Below, in pieces: positions 1 through 5,767 of a stretch of 10,068 bases of DNA. The stretch lies in NCBI GenBank assembly GCA_025997755.1, contig BNVA01000068.1, forward strand, positions 1-10,068, given 5' to 3'. The stretch's first letter is position 1. Every line of letters starts with the position of its first letter. The notes under the pieces are model-generated. The model ran no database searches. It saw only the letters and a list, made by a program, of their open reading frames with translations, and was not told the DNA's origin. The stretch comes from Spirochaetia bacterium. GTDB taxonomy: Bacteria > Spirochaetota > Spirochaetia > Treponematales > Breznakiellaceae. A program made the position numbers and the translations under genes.

Positions 1-306
1 CGACGTTAAGGCAATCATCATGCTGTTCCAAAATGATCTCCAGAGATCGCGCGAATGTAAAAAAAGCTGTTCGTACCAGATAAATGAAAATCCCGTCCAA
101 TGCATGCCTTTTGATGAATTAAAAGAATAGATCACCAGCACAAACAGCGGCATAAATAAGAATACAATGGCGGCTGTAAACATGGTCTGCGAAAACGAAA
201 AAGGTTTGCGTAAGTATGCCCGGCGTGCATGACGGTTTGCCTCGCCCCTTGGTTTGCCTGTGCGTATACTTGTTATTGTCGCACCTACTACACCTCTAAA
301 ACTCAA
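1..306 (-). CDS. potC: Spermidine/putrescine ABC transporter permease PotC, N-terminal part (runs off left edge)
   Basis: Inner-membrane permease subunit that pairs with PotB to form the channel for polyamine uptake driven by PotA. The 102 visible codons read without a stop. After a basic N-terminal stretch they show a first membrane segment at about residues 42-58 (MFTAAIVFLFMPLFVLVIYS), then the PotC-typical motif SSKGMHWTGFSFIWYEQLF, then an NSMMIALTS stretch that opens the next membrane region. No ATG or GTG fits the full frame. The best start is TTG at 306, whose last two bases overlap the potB stop, with AAGGA eight bases upstream; this suggests translational coupling. An ATG at 184 would remove the basic leader and leave only the membrane segment. 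The family is clear from the motif and from following potA and potB; the start is less certain. The C-terminal half, including the EAA loop, lies outside the window. Confidence 0.88.
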   Translation of the reverse strand, partial: MSFRGVVGATITSIRTGKPRGEANRHARRAYLRKPFSFSQTMFTAAIVFLFMPLFVLVIYSFNSSKGMHWTGFSFIWYEQLFLHSRDLWRSFWNSMMIALTS

Positions 307-1181
307 TTAGCAGTTCCTTTTAATTTTTCATGACGTTTTGCCTCTTTCTTCTGCATACCCAGCATCACCATAACACCTGCCGTCGTTACAACGGTAAGCA
401 CCATAGAAATTGCCGATGCCAGCGGCCAGTTTCTTGATTTTGTAAGTTGATCTGCAATTACATTGCCAAGCATATATGAATCCATACCGCCTACAAGCAG
501 AGGGACGGCATAAGCGCCAAAGATGGGAATAAACGTAAACAGCACCGCTGTGTAAACTCCGCTGCGTATATTCGGGAACATTACTTTTAATATTGCCTTA
601 GGTTTGGAGGCTCCAAGATCACGCGCGGCTTCCAGCAGCGAAAAATCAAATTTATCTATGGACGAAAAAAGAGGCAGTATCGCGTACGGCAGGTACATAT
701 AGACCAGTACCAAGATCACCGCCTTTGGGTTGTATAAAAAAGAAATGTATTCATTTGTCAATCCTATGCGCATCAAAAATACATTCAAAAACCCTTGATT
801 ACCCATAATATTCATCCACGCAAAAACACGTATAAGGAAATTCGTCCAGAATGGGATTATGATCAACAATAACAAAAATGTTTGGTTCCTGCTCCTAGCC
901 ATAAAATAACCGCAAGGCATCGCAATGATGATCGTAATTACCGTAGCTATAGATGCTGTAACAATTGTTCTAACCGTGATTAGCGCTATATTCGGATTCT
1001 TTATTGCCGTGTAAGCGTCAAGACTAAAGTTAGGCGTTATGCCGCCGTAAAGCCCTTTTTTTAAAAAGCTGTAGATTATAATGATGATAAGCGGCGCCAG
1101 AAAAAAACACGTAAGCCAAATGGCAAAAGTTCCTGAATAAAAGAGTCCGAAATTTTTACGCAGGACGTACGGCCCACTCAT
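303..1181 (-). CDS. potB: Spermidine/putrescine ABC transporter permease PotB
   Basis: Membrane subunit of the PotABCD polyamine importer (family knowledge). The 292 residues fit the usual PotB length. Hydrophobic segments are visible at about 19-39, 66-90, 100-125, 153-173, 208-232 and 252-276, the expected six. The cytoplasmic EAA loop that docks on the ATPase is at residues 184-206 (EAARDLGASKPKAILKV and following), with the conserved glycine in DLG. The ATG start overlaps the potA stop by four bases (ATGA), and the stop overlaps the proposed TTG start of potC, so the three genes are almost certainly one coupled transcript. Nothing looks truncated. The substrate (spermidine, putrescine or a related polyamine) cannot be settled without the binding protein PotD, which is not in the window. 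Confidence 0.93.
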   Translation of the reverse strand: MSGPYVLRKNFGLFYSGTFAIWLTCFFLAPLIIIIIYSFLKKGLYGGITPNFSLDAYTAIKNPNIALITVRTIVTASIATVITIIIAMPCGYFMARSRNQTFLLLLIIIPFWTNFLIRVFAWMNIMGNQGFLNVFLMRIGLTNEYISFLYNPKAVILVLVYMYLPYAILPLFSSIDKFDFSLLEAARDLGASKPKAILKVMFPNIRSGVYTAVLFTFIPIFGAYAVPLLVGGMDSYMLGNVIADQLTKSRNWPLASAISMVLTVVTTAGVMVMLGMQKKEAKRHEKLKGTAN

Positions 1182-2335
1182 GTCCTAGCCTCATTTTTTA
1201 TACCGACAATATACCCGTCGTTTGCGCTCCACGAAAGATACACTTCATCTTTCCAAATTATGTCGGGACCTTCGTCCGAGTATACCGCGTGTTGTTTCAT
1301 AACACGTATCACTTGGGAAGATGTACCTCCCCCTGAATTTTTCAATTTCACATAGTACTTCGTTTGAAAGCCCGAATATATAGGCTCGTCAACTATTCCG
1401 TTAAAAAGATTTATGTCGGCGCGGTTGGTAACGGGTTTTTCCGTTCGTATAAGAATTTTTTCGGGGCGTACCGTAAAACTAACCGTCTGCCCTACGCTTA
1501 TAGAATCTACGGTAGTTACTTTTATTATACCAAGGTCAGGAATATCAAGTTCTGCCATATACTCAGTTTCCGGTTTATCAAGTTTTTCCACCTTTATTAC
1601 TTTGCCGTCAAATAAGTTTGTTTCACCTATAAAGCGGGCAACAAAATCCGTGGCGGGACTTTCATAAATATCGTGCGGGGTGCCGACTTGCAGTACATCA
1701 CCCTGATTCAAGACGGCAATGCGGTCGGATACGGATAGAGCCTCCTGCTGATCGTGGGTAACGTATATAAAAGTTATGCCGATTTTGTCGTGTATCTGAT
1801 CAAGCTCGATCAACATGTGCTGCCGCAGTTTGGCATCGAGCGCGGATAACGGTTCGTCAAGCAGCAGCACTCGCGGCTCGTTTATAAGCGCCCGTGCAAT
1901 GGCGACACGCTGTTTCTGTCCGCCGGACAACTGGCTCGGCTTTTTGTCTGCATGGGCTTCAAGCTGCACAAGTTTTAAATATTCATCCACTTTGGTTCCA
2001 ATTTCAGCCTTGGAAGTCCGCCTTAACCGCAGAGAAAAAGCCACATTCTCAAACACCGAAAGATGAGGGAAAAGCGCATAATTCTGGAAAACCGTATTGA
2101 CTTGGCGGTGGTTTGGAGGCAGTGGAAGCACATTTGCTCCATCAATGGCGACTATACCCATATCAGGATTTTCAAATCCTGCAATTATACGCAACAGGGT
2201 AGTCTTGCCGCACCCTGAAGGACCTAGAAGGGAAAAAAACTCCCCTTTTTTAATGTCAAGATTGACATTGTTAAGGACATTAAAAGTCCCGAAGGACTTA
2301 TTTATCCCTTCGATGGTAACATCGCTTCCTTTCAA
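1178..2335 (-). CDS. potA: Spermidine/putrescine ABC transporter ATP-binding protein PotA
   Basis: Cytoplasmic ATPase that powers the PotBC permease. At 385 residues it matches the family. All ABC motifs are intact: Walker A GPSGCGKT at 38-45, Q-loop glutamine 84, signature LSGGQ at 136-140, Walker B VLLLDEP at 156-162, D-loop SALD at 164-167 and switch histidine 194 in VTHDQ. A C-terminal TOBE region (about 240-380), typical of the Pot/Mal group, follows. The start is TTG at 2335; there is no in-frame ATG or GTG near the N terminus. A purine-rich stretch (AAGGGGG) lies about 13 bases upstream, while the closer AAAAGGA abuts the start, so the initiation site has a poor ribosome-binding arrangement. 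It is the first gene of a potA-potB-potC run. Its upstream region overlaps a broken hydrolase gene, so its promoter may be recent in origin. Confidence 0.94.
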   Translation of the reverse strand: MKGSDVTIEGINKSFGTFNVLNNVNLDIKKGEFFSLLGPSGCGKTTLLRIIAGFENPDMGIVAIDGANVLPLPPNHRQVNTVFQNYALFPHLSVFENVAFSLRLRRTSKAEIGTKVDEYLKLVQLEAHADKKPSQLSGGQKQRVAIARALINEPRVLLLDEPLSALDAKLRQHMLIELDQIHDKIGITFIYVTHDQQEALSVSDRIAVLNQGDVLQVGTPHDIYESPATDFVARFIGETNLFDGKVIKVEKLDKPETEYMAELDIPDLGIIKVTTVDSISVGQTVSFTVRPEKILIRTEKPVTNRADINLFNGIVDEPIYSGFQTKYYVKLKNSGGGTSSQVIRVMKQHAVYSDEGPDIIWKDEVYLSWSANDGYIVGIKNEART

Positions 2336-2374
2336 TCCTTTTCGTTTACCCCCTTGAAAAAATAAGGATACGTT

Positions 2375-2403
2375 ACAATGCGGATTTTCGCAAAACTTGT
2401 CAA
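2375..2403 (-). promoter_or_regulatory. Candidate promoter of the potABC operon
   Basis: On the minus strand a perfect -35 hexamer TTGACA (2403-2398) is followed after 17 bases by CATTGT (2380-2375), which matches only three of six -10 consensus positions. Transcription would start near 2368 and give a leader of about 30 bases before the TTG start of potA. The -35 and its position are good and the -10 is poor, so this is a modest call. Confidence 0.35.
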
Positions 2404-2568
2404 GATCACGGATTGAGTAATGTAGAAATTATTGAAAATATTTGTTATAGTATTTGGAGCAATGAAGAATTTATGTCTGCCGATAAATTCCACCCCAAAA
2501 GCGAAGGTTATAATAAAATGGCGGATATATACTTTAATGCGATAAAATCTTCAGTTTTACAAAAATAG
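2401..2568 (+). pseudogene. C-terminal remnant of an SGNH/GDSL hydrolase (5'-truncated)
   Basis: The plus-strand frame ending at the TAG at 2566-2568 encodes a stretch that closely resembles the last block of SGNH/GDSL-type esterases: residues reading FMSADKFHPKSEGYNKMA, with the catalytic Asp at 2482-2484 and His at 2491-2493, preceded by an IWSNEEF segment like the usual 'lwsdpalm' stretch. The frame stays open back to 2320, but I see no hydrolase-like sequence before about 2400 and no Ser-containing GDSL block, so at least two thirds of the enzyme is missing. No plausible start with a ribosome-binding site precedes it. It sits nine bases before leuC, and the leuC Shine-Dalgarno AGGAG overlaps its stop codon. 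I read it as the tail of a deleted or recombined gene. The alternative, a short expressed peptide starting at ATG 2473, is less likely. Confidence 0.62.
2423..2451 (+). promoter_or_regulatory. Candidate promoter of leuCD inside the hydrolase remnant
   Basis: TAGAAA (2423-2428) and TATAGT (2446-2451) are separated by 17 bases and match the sigma-70 consensus at four and five of six positions. The genes to the left are on the other strand, so leuC needs a promoter somewhere in 2340-2577; this is the best pair I found. It is predicted only. Confidence 0.3.
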
Positions 2569-2577
2569 GAGCATACT

Positions 2578-3921
2578 ATGGGGAAAACTCTTGCGGAAAA
2601 AATATTTGACGCGCACGTTATAGACAAACCGGCGGACGATACATGGGTTTTAAAATTGGACGCCGTTTTTTGCCACGAAATTACCACGCCGATTGCGGTA
2701 AACGATCTTGTCGCTAGGGGGCTTGACCGCGTGTTCGATCCGTCAAAGATAAAAGCCGTAATCGATCATGTTACACCGGCAAAGGACAGCAAGACAGCCG
2801 AGCAAGGCAAGGTTCTGCGGGACTGGGCAAGGCGTCATAAAATAAACGATTTTTTTGATGTCGGCCGGAACGGCGTTTGCCATGCGATCTTTCCCGAATA
2901 CGGCTTTGCCCGTCCGGGATACACAATCATCATGGGTGATAGCCACACTTGCACTCACGGCGCGTTCGGCGCATTCGCCGCGGGCGTAGGTACAACAGAC
3001 CTTGAAGTGGGTATATTAAAAGGCGTGTGCGCTTTTAAAAAACCGGAAAGTATTAAAATCAATTTATCGGGCGAGCTTAAAAAAGGCGTTTACCCAAAAG
3101 ATGTAATTTTGGCGGTTATAGCCCGGCTCACAGTAAACGGCGCGACGGATCAGGTAATCGAATTTCACGGCTCCGTTATCGATAATATGAGCATGGAAGG
3201 GCGCATGACCATCTGCAATATGGCGGTGGAAGCCGGAGCCACGAGCGGTATCTGTATGCCGGACAAGGTAACGGCAGAGTATTTAAGAGGGGGAGAGAAT
3301 CTCAAAACAGTCCGGCGGACTGTTTTGCATGGATCGAGTCGGAATTCACAGGAAACAATATCGCCACCGTCCCCCCCCCCCTCTTTCGCTGATTTGGAAA
3401 ATGATTTTGTAAAATGGGTAAGCGATCCCGACGCGGTTTACACAAAAATTGTAAACATTGACTGTTCAAGCCTTGAACCTCTTGCCACAGTAAACTATAA
3501 ACCGGACCAGGTAAAAACAATAAAAGAACTATCCGGCACAAAGATAGATCAAGTTTACATAGGTTCCTGTACAAACGGACGCATAGAAGATCTGCGCGAA
3601 GCGGCAAAGATCATCAAGGGTAAAAAAATTGCGCATAACATTAGGGCTATAGTTTCCCCTGCAACGCCTAATGTTTATACGCAGGCGTTAAACGAAGGGC
3701 TTATCGAAACATTCATGAGTGCAGGATTTTGCGTAACAAACCCCACCTGCGGAGCGTGTCTGGGTATGTCAAACGGCGTACTTGCCGAAGGGGAAGTTTG
3801 TGCATCGACTACAAACCGTAATTTTTACGGACGCATGGGAAAGGGCGGCATGGTTCATCTTATGAGTCCCGCTTCCGCCGCATTAGCCGCCATAACAGGG
3901 TGTATTACACCTAACGCCTAA
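2578..3921 (+). CDS. leuC: 3-isopropylmalate dehydratase large subunit (LeuC-type), with an unusual in-frame insertion
   Basis: Large subunit of an aconitase-superfamily hydro-lyase. With LeuD it isomerises 2-isopropylmalate to 3-isopropylmalate in leucine synthesis. The protein has 447 residues. Signature sequences are GDSHTCTHGAFG (120-131), SCTNGR with cluster cysteine 331, and TCGAC with cluster cysteines 391 and 394, so all three [4Fe-4S] ligands are present. The short bacterial/archaeal LeuC-HacA type is usually near 420 residues. The excess lies at residues about 241-269, a low-complexity stretch rich in Arg, Ser and Pro between YLRGG and FADLENDF. It is encoded by a 25-bp palindrome followed by an 11-C tract. 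Flanking family sequence resumes in frame, so the gene is read as functional. Start ATG 2578 has AGGAG six bases upstream. leuD follows after 24 bases. A homoaconitase or another hydro-lyase of this family is possible, since leuA and leuB are not adjacent. Confidence 0.9.
   Translation: MGKTLAEKIFDAHVIDKPADDTWVLKLDAVFCHEITTPIAVNDLVARGLDRVFDPSKIKAVIDHVTPAKDSKTAEQGKVLRDWARRHKINDFFDVGRNGVCHAIFPEYGFARPGYTIIMGDSHTCTHGAFGAFAAGVGTTDLEVGILKGVCAFKKPESIKINLSGELKKGVYPKDVILAVIARLTVNGATDQVIEFHGSVIDNMSMEGRMTICNMAVEAGATSGICMPDKVTAEYLRGGENLKTVRRTVLHGSSRNSQETISPPSPPPSFADLENDFVKWVSDPDAVYTKIVNIDCSSLEPLATVNYKPDQVKTIKELSGTKIDQVYIGSCTNGRIEDLREAAKIIKGKKIAHNIRAIVSPATPNVYTQALNEGLIETFMSAGFCVTNPTCGACLGMSNGVLAEGEVCASTTNRNFYGRMGKGGMVHLMSPASAALAAITGCITPNA
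3285..3385. repeat. Putative small palindromic element inserted in frame in leuC
   Basis: The stretch is bounded by short inverted repeats AAGAGGGGG (3285-3293) and CCCCCTCTT (3377-3385). It contains a perfect inverted repeat, CAAAACAGTCCG (3303-3314) and CGGACTGTTTTG (3316-3327), around one central base. It encodes residues about 237-269 of LeuC, an Arg/Ser/Pro-rich segment with no counterpart I recognise in the family. Its sense frame has no stop. The architecture recalls in-frame palindromic elements such as the Rickettsia RPEs, as an analogy only. The exact ends are uncertain: the first residues (LRGG) may be native LeuC, and the outer 9-bp repeats are G/C runs that could match by chance. 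Confidence 0.55.
3371..3381 (+). repeat. 11-base C homopolymer tract within leuC
   Basis: Eleven consecutive C residues encode part of Ser-Pro-Pro-Pro in LeuC. With 11 bases the downstream frame is the correct LeuC frame, because FADLENDF onward and the cluster cysteines follow. A change of one or two bases would frameshift the enzyme before its iron-sulfur ligands. Long homopolymers of this kind are typical slipped-strand sites; whether this one varies is unknown. Confidence 0.9.
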
Positions 3922-3945
3922 TTGCATAACAAGGAGAATAAAAAT

Positions 3946-4473
3946 ATGAAAACATTCGGTGGAAAAGTTTTATTTTTAGATCGCGCCGATATAAATACCG
4001 ATGAAATTATTCCGGCAAAGTACTTAAACGAAAATTCACGCGAAGCGTTAAAACCATTTTTGCTTGAAGATTTAAAACTGCCGGCTTTTGATCCCAAAAA
4101 GGATATACAAGGAAAAAATGCCGTTTTAACGCGGTCAAATTTCGGATGCGGCAGTTCAAGGGAACACGCGCCGTGGGCTTTGGAAATGAACGGAATCAAC
4201 ATAGTGATTGCTTCGGGTTTTGCCCGCATATTCAGGCAAAATATGTACAACTGCGGTATGATAGCCGCCGTTTTACCGGAAGAAACCATAGACGGATTAT
4301 TCAAAATATTTGCCGGTAAAGACACTACTGTGAATGTAGATACGGAAAAATTAACTCTTGTCTTTACTTCCGGCGGTGTTGAAAAAAGCGTTCCGTTTAA
4401 ACTTCAAGGTTTTGAAAAGGATTTGGTAAATTCCGGCGGCTGGGTGGAATACGCCGAAGCGCACTACAAGTGA
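3946..4473 (+). CDS. leuD: 3-isopropylmalate dehydratase small subunit (LeuD-type)
   Basis: Small (swivel-domain) subunit that completes the hydro-lyase with LeuC in the cytoplasm. It has 175 residues and ends in a WVEYAEAHYK tail. The key motif SNFGCGSSREHAP spans residues 64-76 and carries the active-site Ser and Arg of the aconitase superfamily; the DxNTDEIIPAKYL motif near residues 15-27 is also typical. Start ATG 3946 is chosen because AAGGAG lies nine bases upstream and MKTFGGKVLF is the expected N terminus. An upstream in-frame TTG at 3922 would put this ribosome-binding site inside the gene and is rejected. The substrate-recognition loop reads KYLNENSREALKPF rather than the YLRY form usual in isopropylmalate isomerase, so the true substrate may differ from isopropylmalate. 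It is co-transcribed with leuC; the last bases overlap the open frame of the downstream peptidase. Confidence 0.9.
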   Translation: MKTFGGKVLFLDRADINTDEIIPAKYLNENSREALKPFLLEDLKLPAFDPKKDIQGKNAVLTRSNFGCGSSREHAPWALEMNGINIVIASGFARIFRQNMYNCGMIAAVLPEETIDGLFKIFAGKDTTVNVDTEKLTLVFTSGGVEKSVPFKLQGFEKDLVNSGGWVEYAEAHYK

Positions 4474-4482
4474 TAACCGCAA

Positions 4483-4590
4483 AAAATTTTACCAAAAAGG
4501 CGAAGAAGGCGCACAAAGGAATGAGGCATACGACACCTATTTTATCTTTCCTTCGTGTCCCTGCGCGTCCCTTTGTGGTTAAATTCTTCG
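4483..4590. repeat. Imperfect inverted-repeat element between leuD and the peptidase gene
   Basis: The left arm (about 4483-4522, containing TTTTACCAAAAAGG and GCACAAAGGAA) and the reverse complement of the right arm (about 4549-4588, AATTTAACCACAAAGGG and ACACGAAGGAA) match closely at both ends and diverge in the middle. About 27 bases are shared in the arms, around a spacer of about 26. The right arm's CTTCGTGTCC...CTTTGTGGTTAAATTCTT wording is like a short dispersed repeat I recognise from many bacterial genomes; that is from memory, not a search. Translated, it gives the basic Lys/Thr-rich peptides typical of such repeats, so the upstream part of the following open frame is probably not protein. 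Confidence 0.55.
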
Positions 4591-5687
4591 GTTTTTCTAT
4601 GGTTATTTTTTTTGTACTTTTCGTGATACTCCCGCTAGGCTCGGATGAGGTAGTCCCCATACCAAATGATGTCGCTAAAATCACGGCGTTTTCCAATCCA
4701 AAAAGAATTTGGGGGAACGGCGTTGAAAGCACCATAGAGGAAGCCTTTAGGCAATGTTTTAAAACATCAATTATAGGCGGGCGGGTTATGAATTTGCGTA
4801 TGCCCTTTGCCGAGAATCACGAACGCGACAAACTTGTAGAAGGCGGCTGGGAATTCTTAGGTAAGGGCAAGTCCGATCCGCAGGCGCTTTGGCCTGTAAT
4901 TCTTTCTACTTTCCGAACAGAAGATTTTGCCCGTTATGTGCAAGTTTTAGGCAGCGGAAGGGAACAGGTGATCATTTTTGACATACCGTCGCAAATATGG
5001 TCTGTTTCCGGGGATATTTTTGATATTGCCCGTATGAAAGCCGGATCGTATCACGGATTGCCGCATAAACCATTCGTTCTGGTATCCGGAAATGGTATCA
5101 CGGAAAGCGATGTCTACAATTATCTCTACTGCGTTGCTTGGACAGGCATGGACTGTTCAGGATTTGTCTGGCATACGCTTTCTTATATTGCATCAAAAGC
5201 AGGTGATAATTTAGGACTGCGTTTTCAAAAAGTTTTGGGAACACCGCTGGGCGGCGATCCATCGTTTTATGCAGGTACAAAATTCTATAATTCAAAGACA
5301 AAAGAGATATTGGATTTAGACGACAAAATACGAAATCTAAAACCTGCCGATATACTTTTGTTCCGCGCCCCCGACGGGACAATGGCTCATTCCGCAATAA
5401 TTCAGTCGGTAGACTTTGCACTTGGTGTAGTTAGATACCTGCAGGATACCGACGAAGCTCCGCAGGAAGAACGCGGTGTTCACGAATCATTTATTTATTT
5501 TAATCCGCGCAGGACAAATGTCAGTTTAAAAGACGAATCCTTAAAATGGACACAAAAACGCTTCTCACCCTTTCCGGGCGAAAATGAATCGGCGTTCTCC
5601 GACGACGGAAAGCGTTACCGCGCCTACGGGGGCGGACGGGCGGTCAGGCTTCGTGTAATGCAGGAATACACAAAAACGCTGCGTTAA
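4575..5687 (+). CDS. Secreted NlpC/P60-like cysteine peptidase (putative cell-wall hydrolase)
   Basis: The C-terminal half contains MDCSGFVWHTL with catalytic-type Cys codon at 5154-5156, and a segment LKPADILLFRAPDGTMAHSAII with the His codon at 5388-5390. This is the Cys and His order of NlpC/P60 (papain-like) peptidases, which cut peptide stems of peptidoglycan. The roughly 160 residues before it are not recognised. From the GTG at 4575 the protein begins MVKFFGFSMVIFFVLFVILP, a good signal peptide, so it should act in the periplasm. The frame is open back to GTG 4470, which overlaps the leuD stop, but the codons between lie in a repeat element. ATG 4599 is also possible. None of these starts has a convincing ribosome-binding site. 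Overlap with leuD suggests transcription from the leu promoter, but there is no functional link. Peptidase fold is a confident inference; substrate is unknown. Confidence 0.72.
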   Translation: MVKFFGFSMVIFFVLFVILPLGSDEVVPIPNDVAKITAFSNPKRIWGNGVESTIEEAFRQCFKTSIIGGRVMNLRMPFAENHERDKLVEGGWEFLGKGKSDPQALWPVILSTFRTEDFARYVQVLGSGREQVIIFDIPSQIWSVSGDIFDIARMKAGSYHGLPHKPFVLVSGNGITESDVYNYLYCVAWTGMDCSGFVWHTLSYIASKAGDNLGLRFQKVLGTPLGGDPSFYAGTKFYNSKTKEILDLDDKIRNLKPADILLFRAPDGTMAHSAIIQSVDFALGVVRYLQDTDEAPQEERGVHESFIYFNPRRTNVSLKDESLKWTQKRFSPFPGENESAFSDDGKRYRAYGGGRAVRLRVMQEYTKTLR

Positions 5688-5705
5688 AATTGCTGCCGCC
5701 AGACC

Positions 5706-5734
5706 TTGTAACTTGGCGTAATATGCGATAATAT
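5706..5734 (+). promoter_or_regulatory. Candidate promoter of the PEGA-domain gene
   Basis: TTGTAA (5706-5711) and TAATAT (5729-5734) lie 17 bases apart, in the 80-base gap after the peptidase gene. An overlapping GATAAT gives a less favourable 15-base spacer. Transcription would start about 25 bases before the ATG of the next gene. It is predicted from sequence only. Confidence 0.45.
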
Positions 5735-5767
5735 GGTTTTTAGCAGCACTCAATGAGCTAATGAATT

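Noticed and set aside
1364..2357. Several plus-strand open frames inside potA
   Set aside because: They are antisense shadows of potA; its ATPase motifs are complete on the minus strand.
3302..3607. Minus-strand open frame of 101 codons within leuC
   Set aside because: It is antisense to conserved LeuC sequence, with no ribosome-binding site or recognisable domain.
3922..3945. Upstream TTG start for leuD, adding eight residues
   Set aside because: It would place the AAGGAG ribosome-binding site inside the gene, and MKTFGGKVLF at ATG 3946 is the expected family start.
4397..4735. Minus-strand open frame with a basic Lys/Thr-rich middle
   Set aside because: It crosses leuD, the repeat element and the peptidase gene in antisense; the protein-like middle is the translated repeat.
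5691..5748. TGCTGC/GCAGCA inverted pair before the PEGA gene
   Set aside because: Six-base arms with a 46-base loop are expected by chance and have no supporting context.
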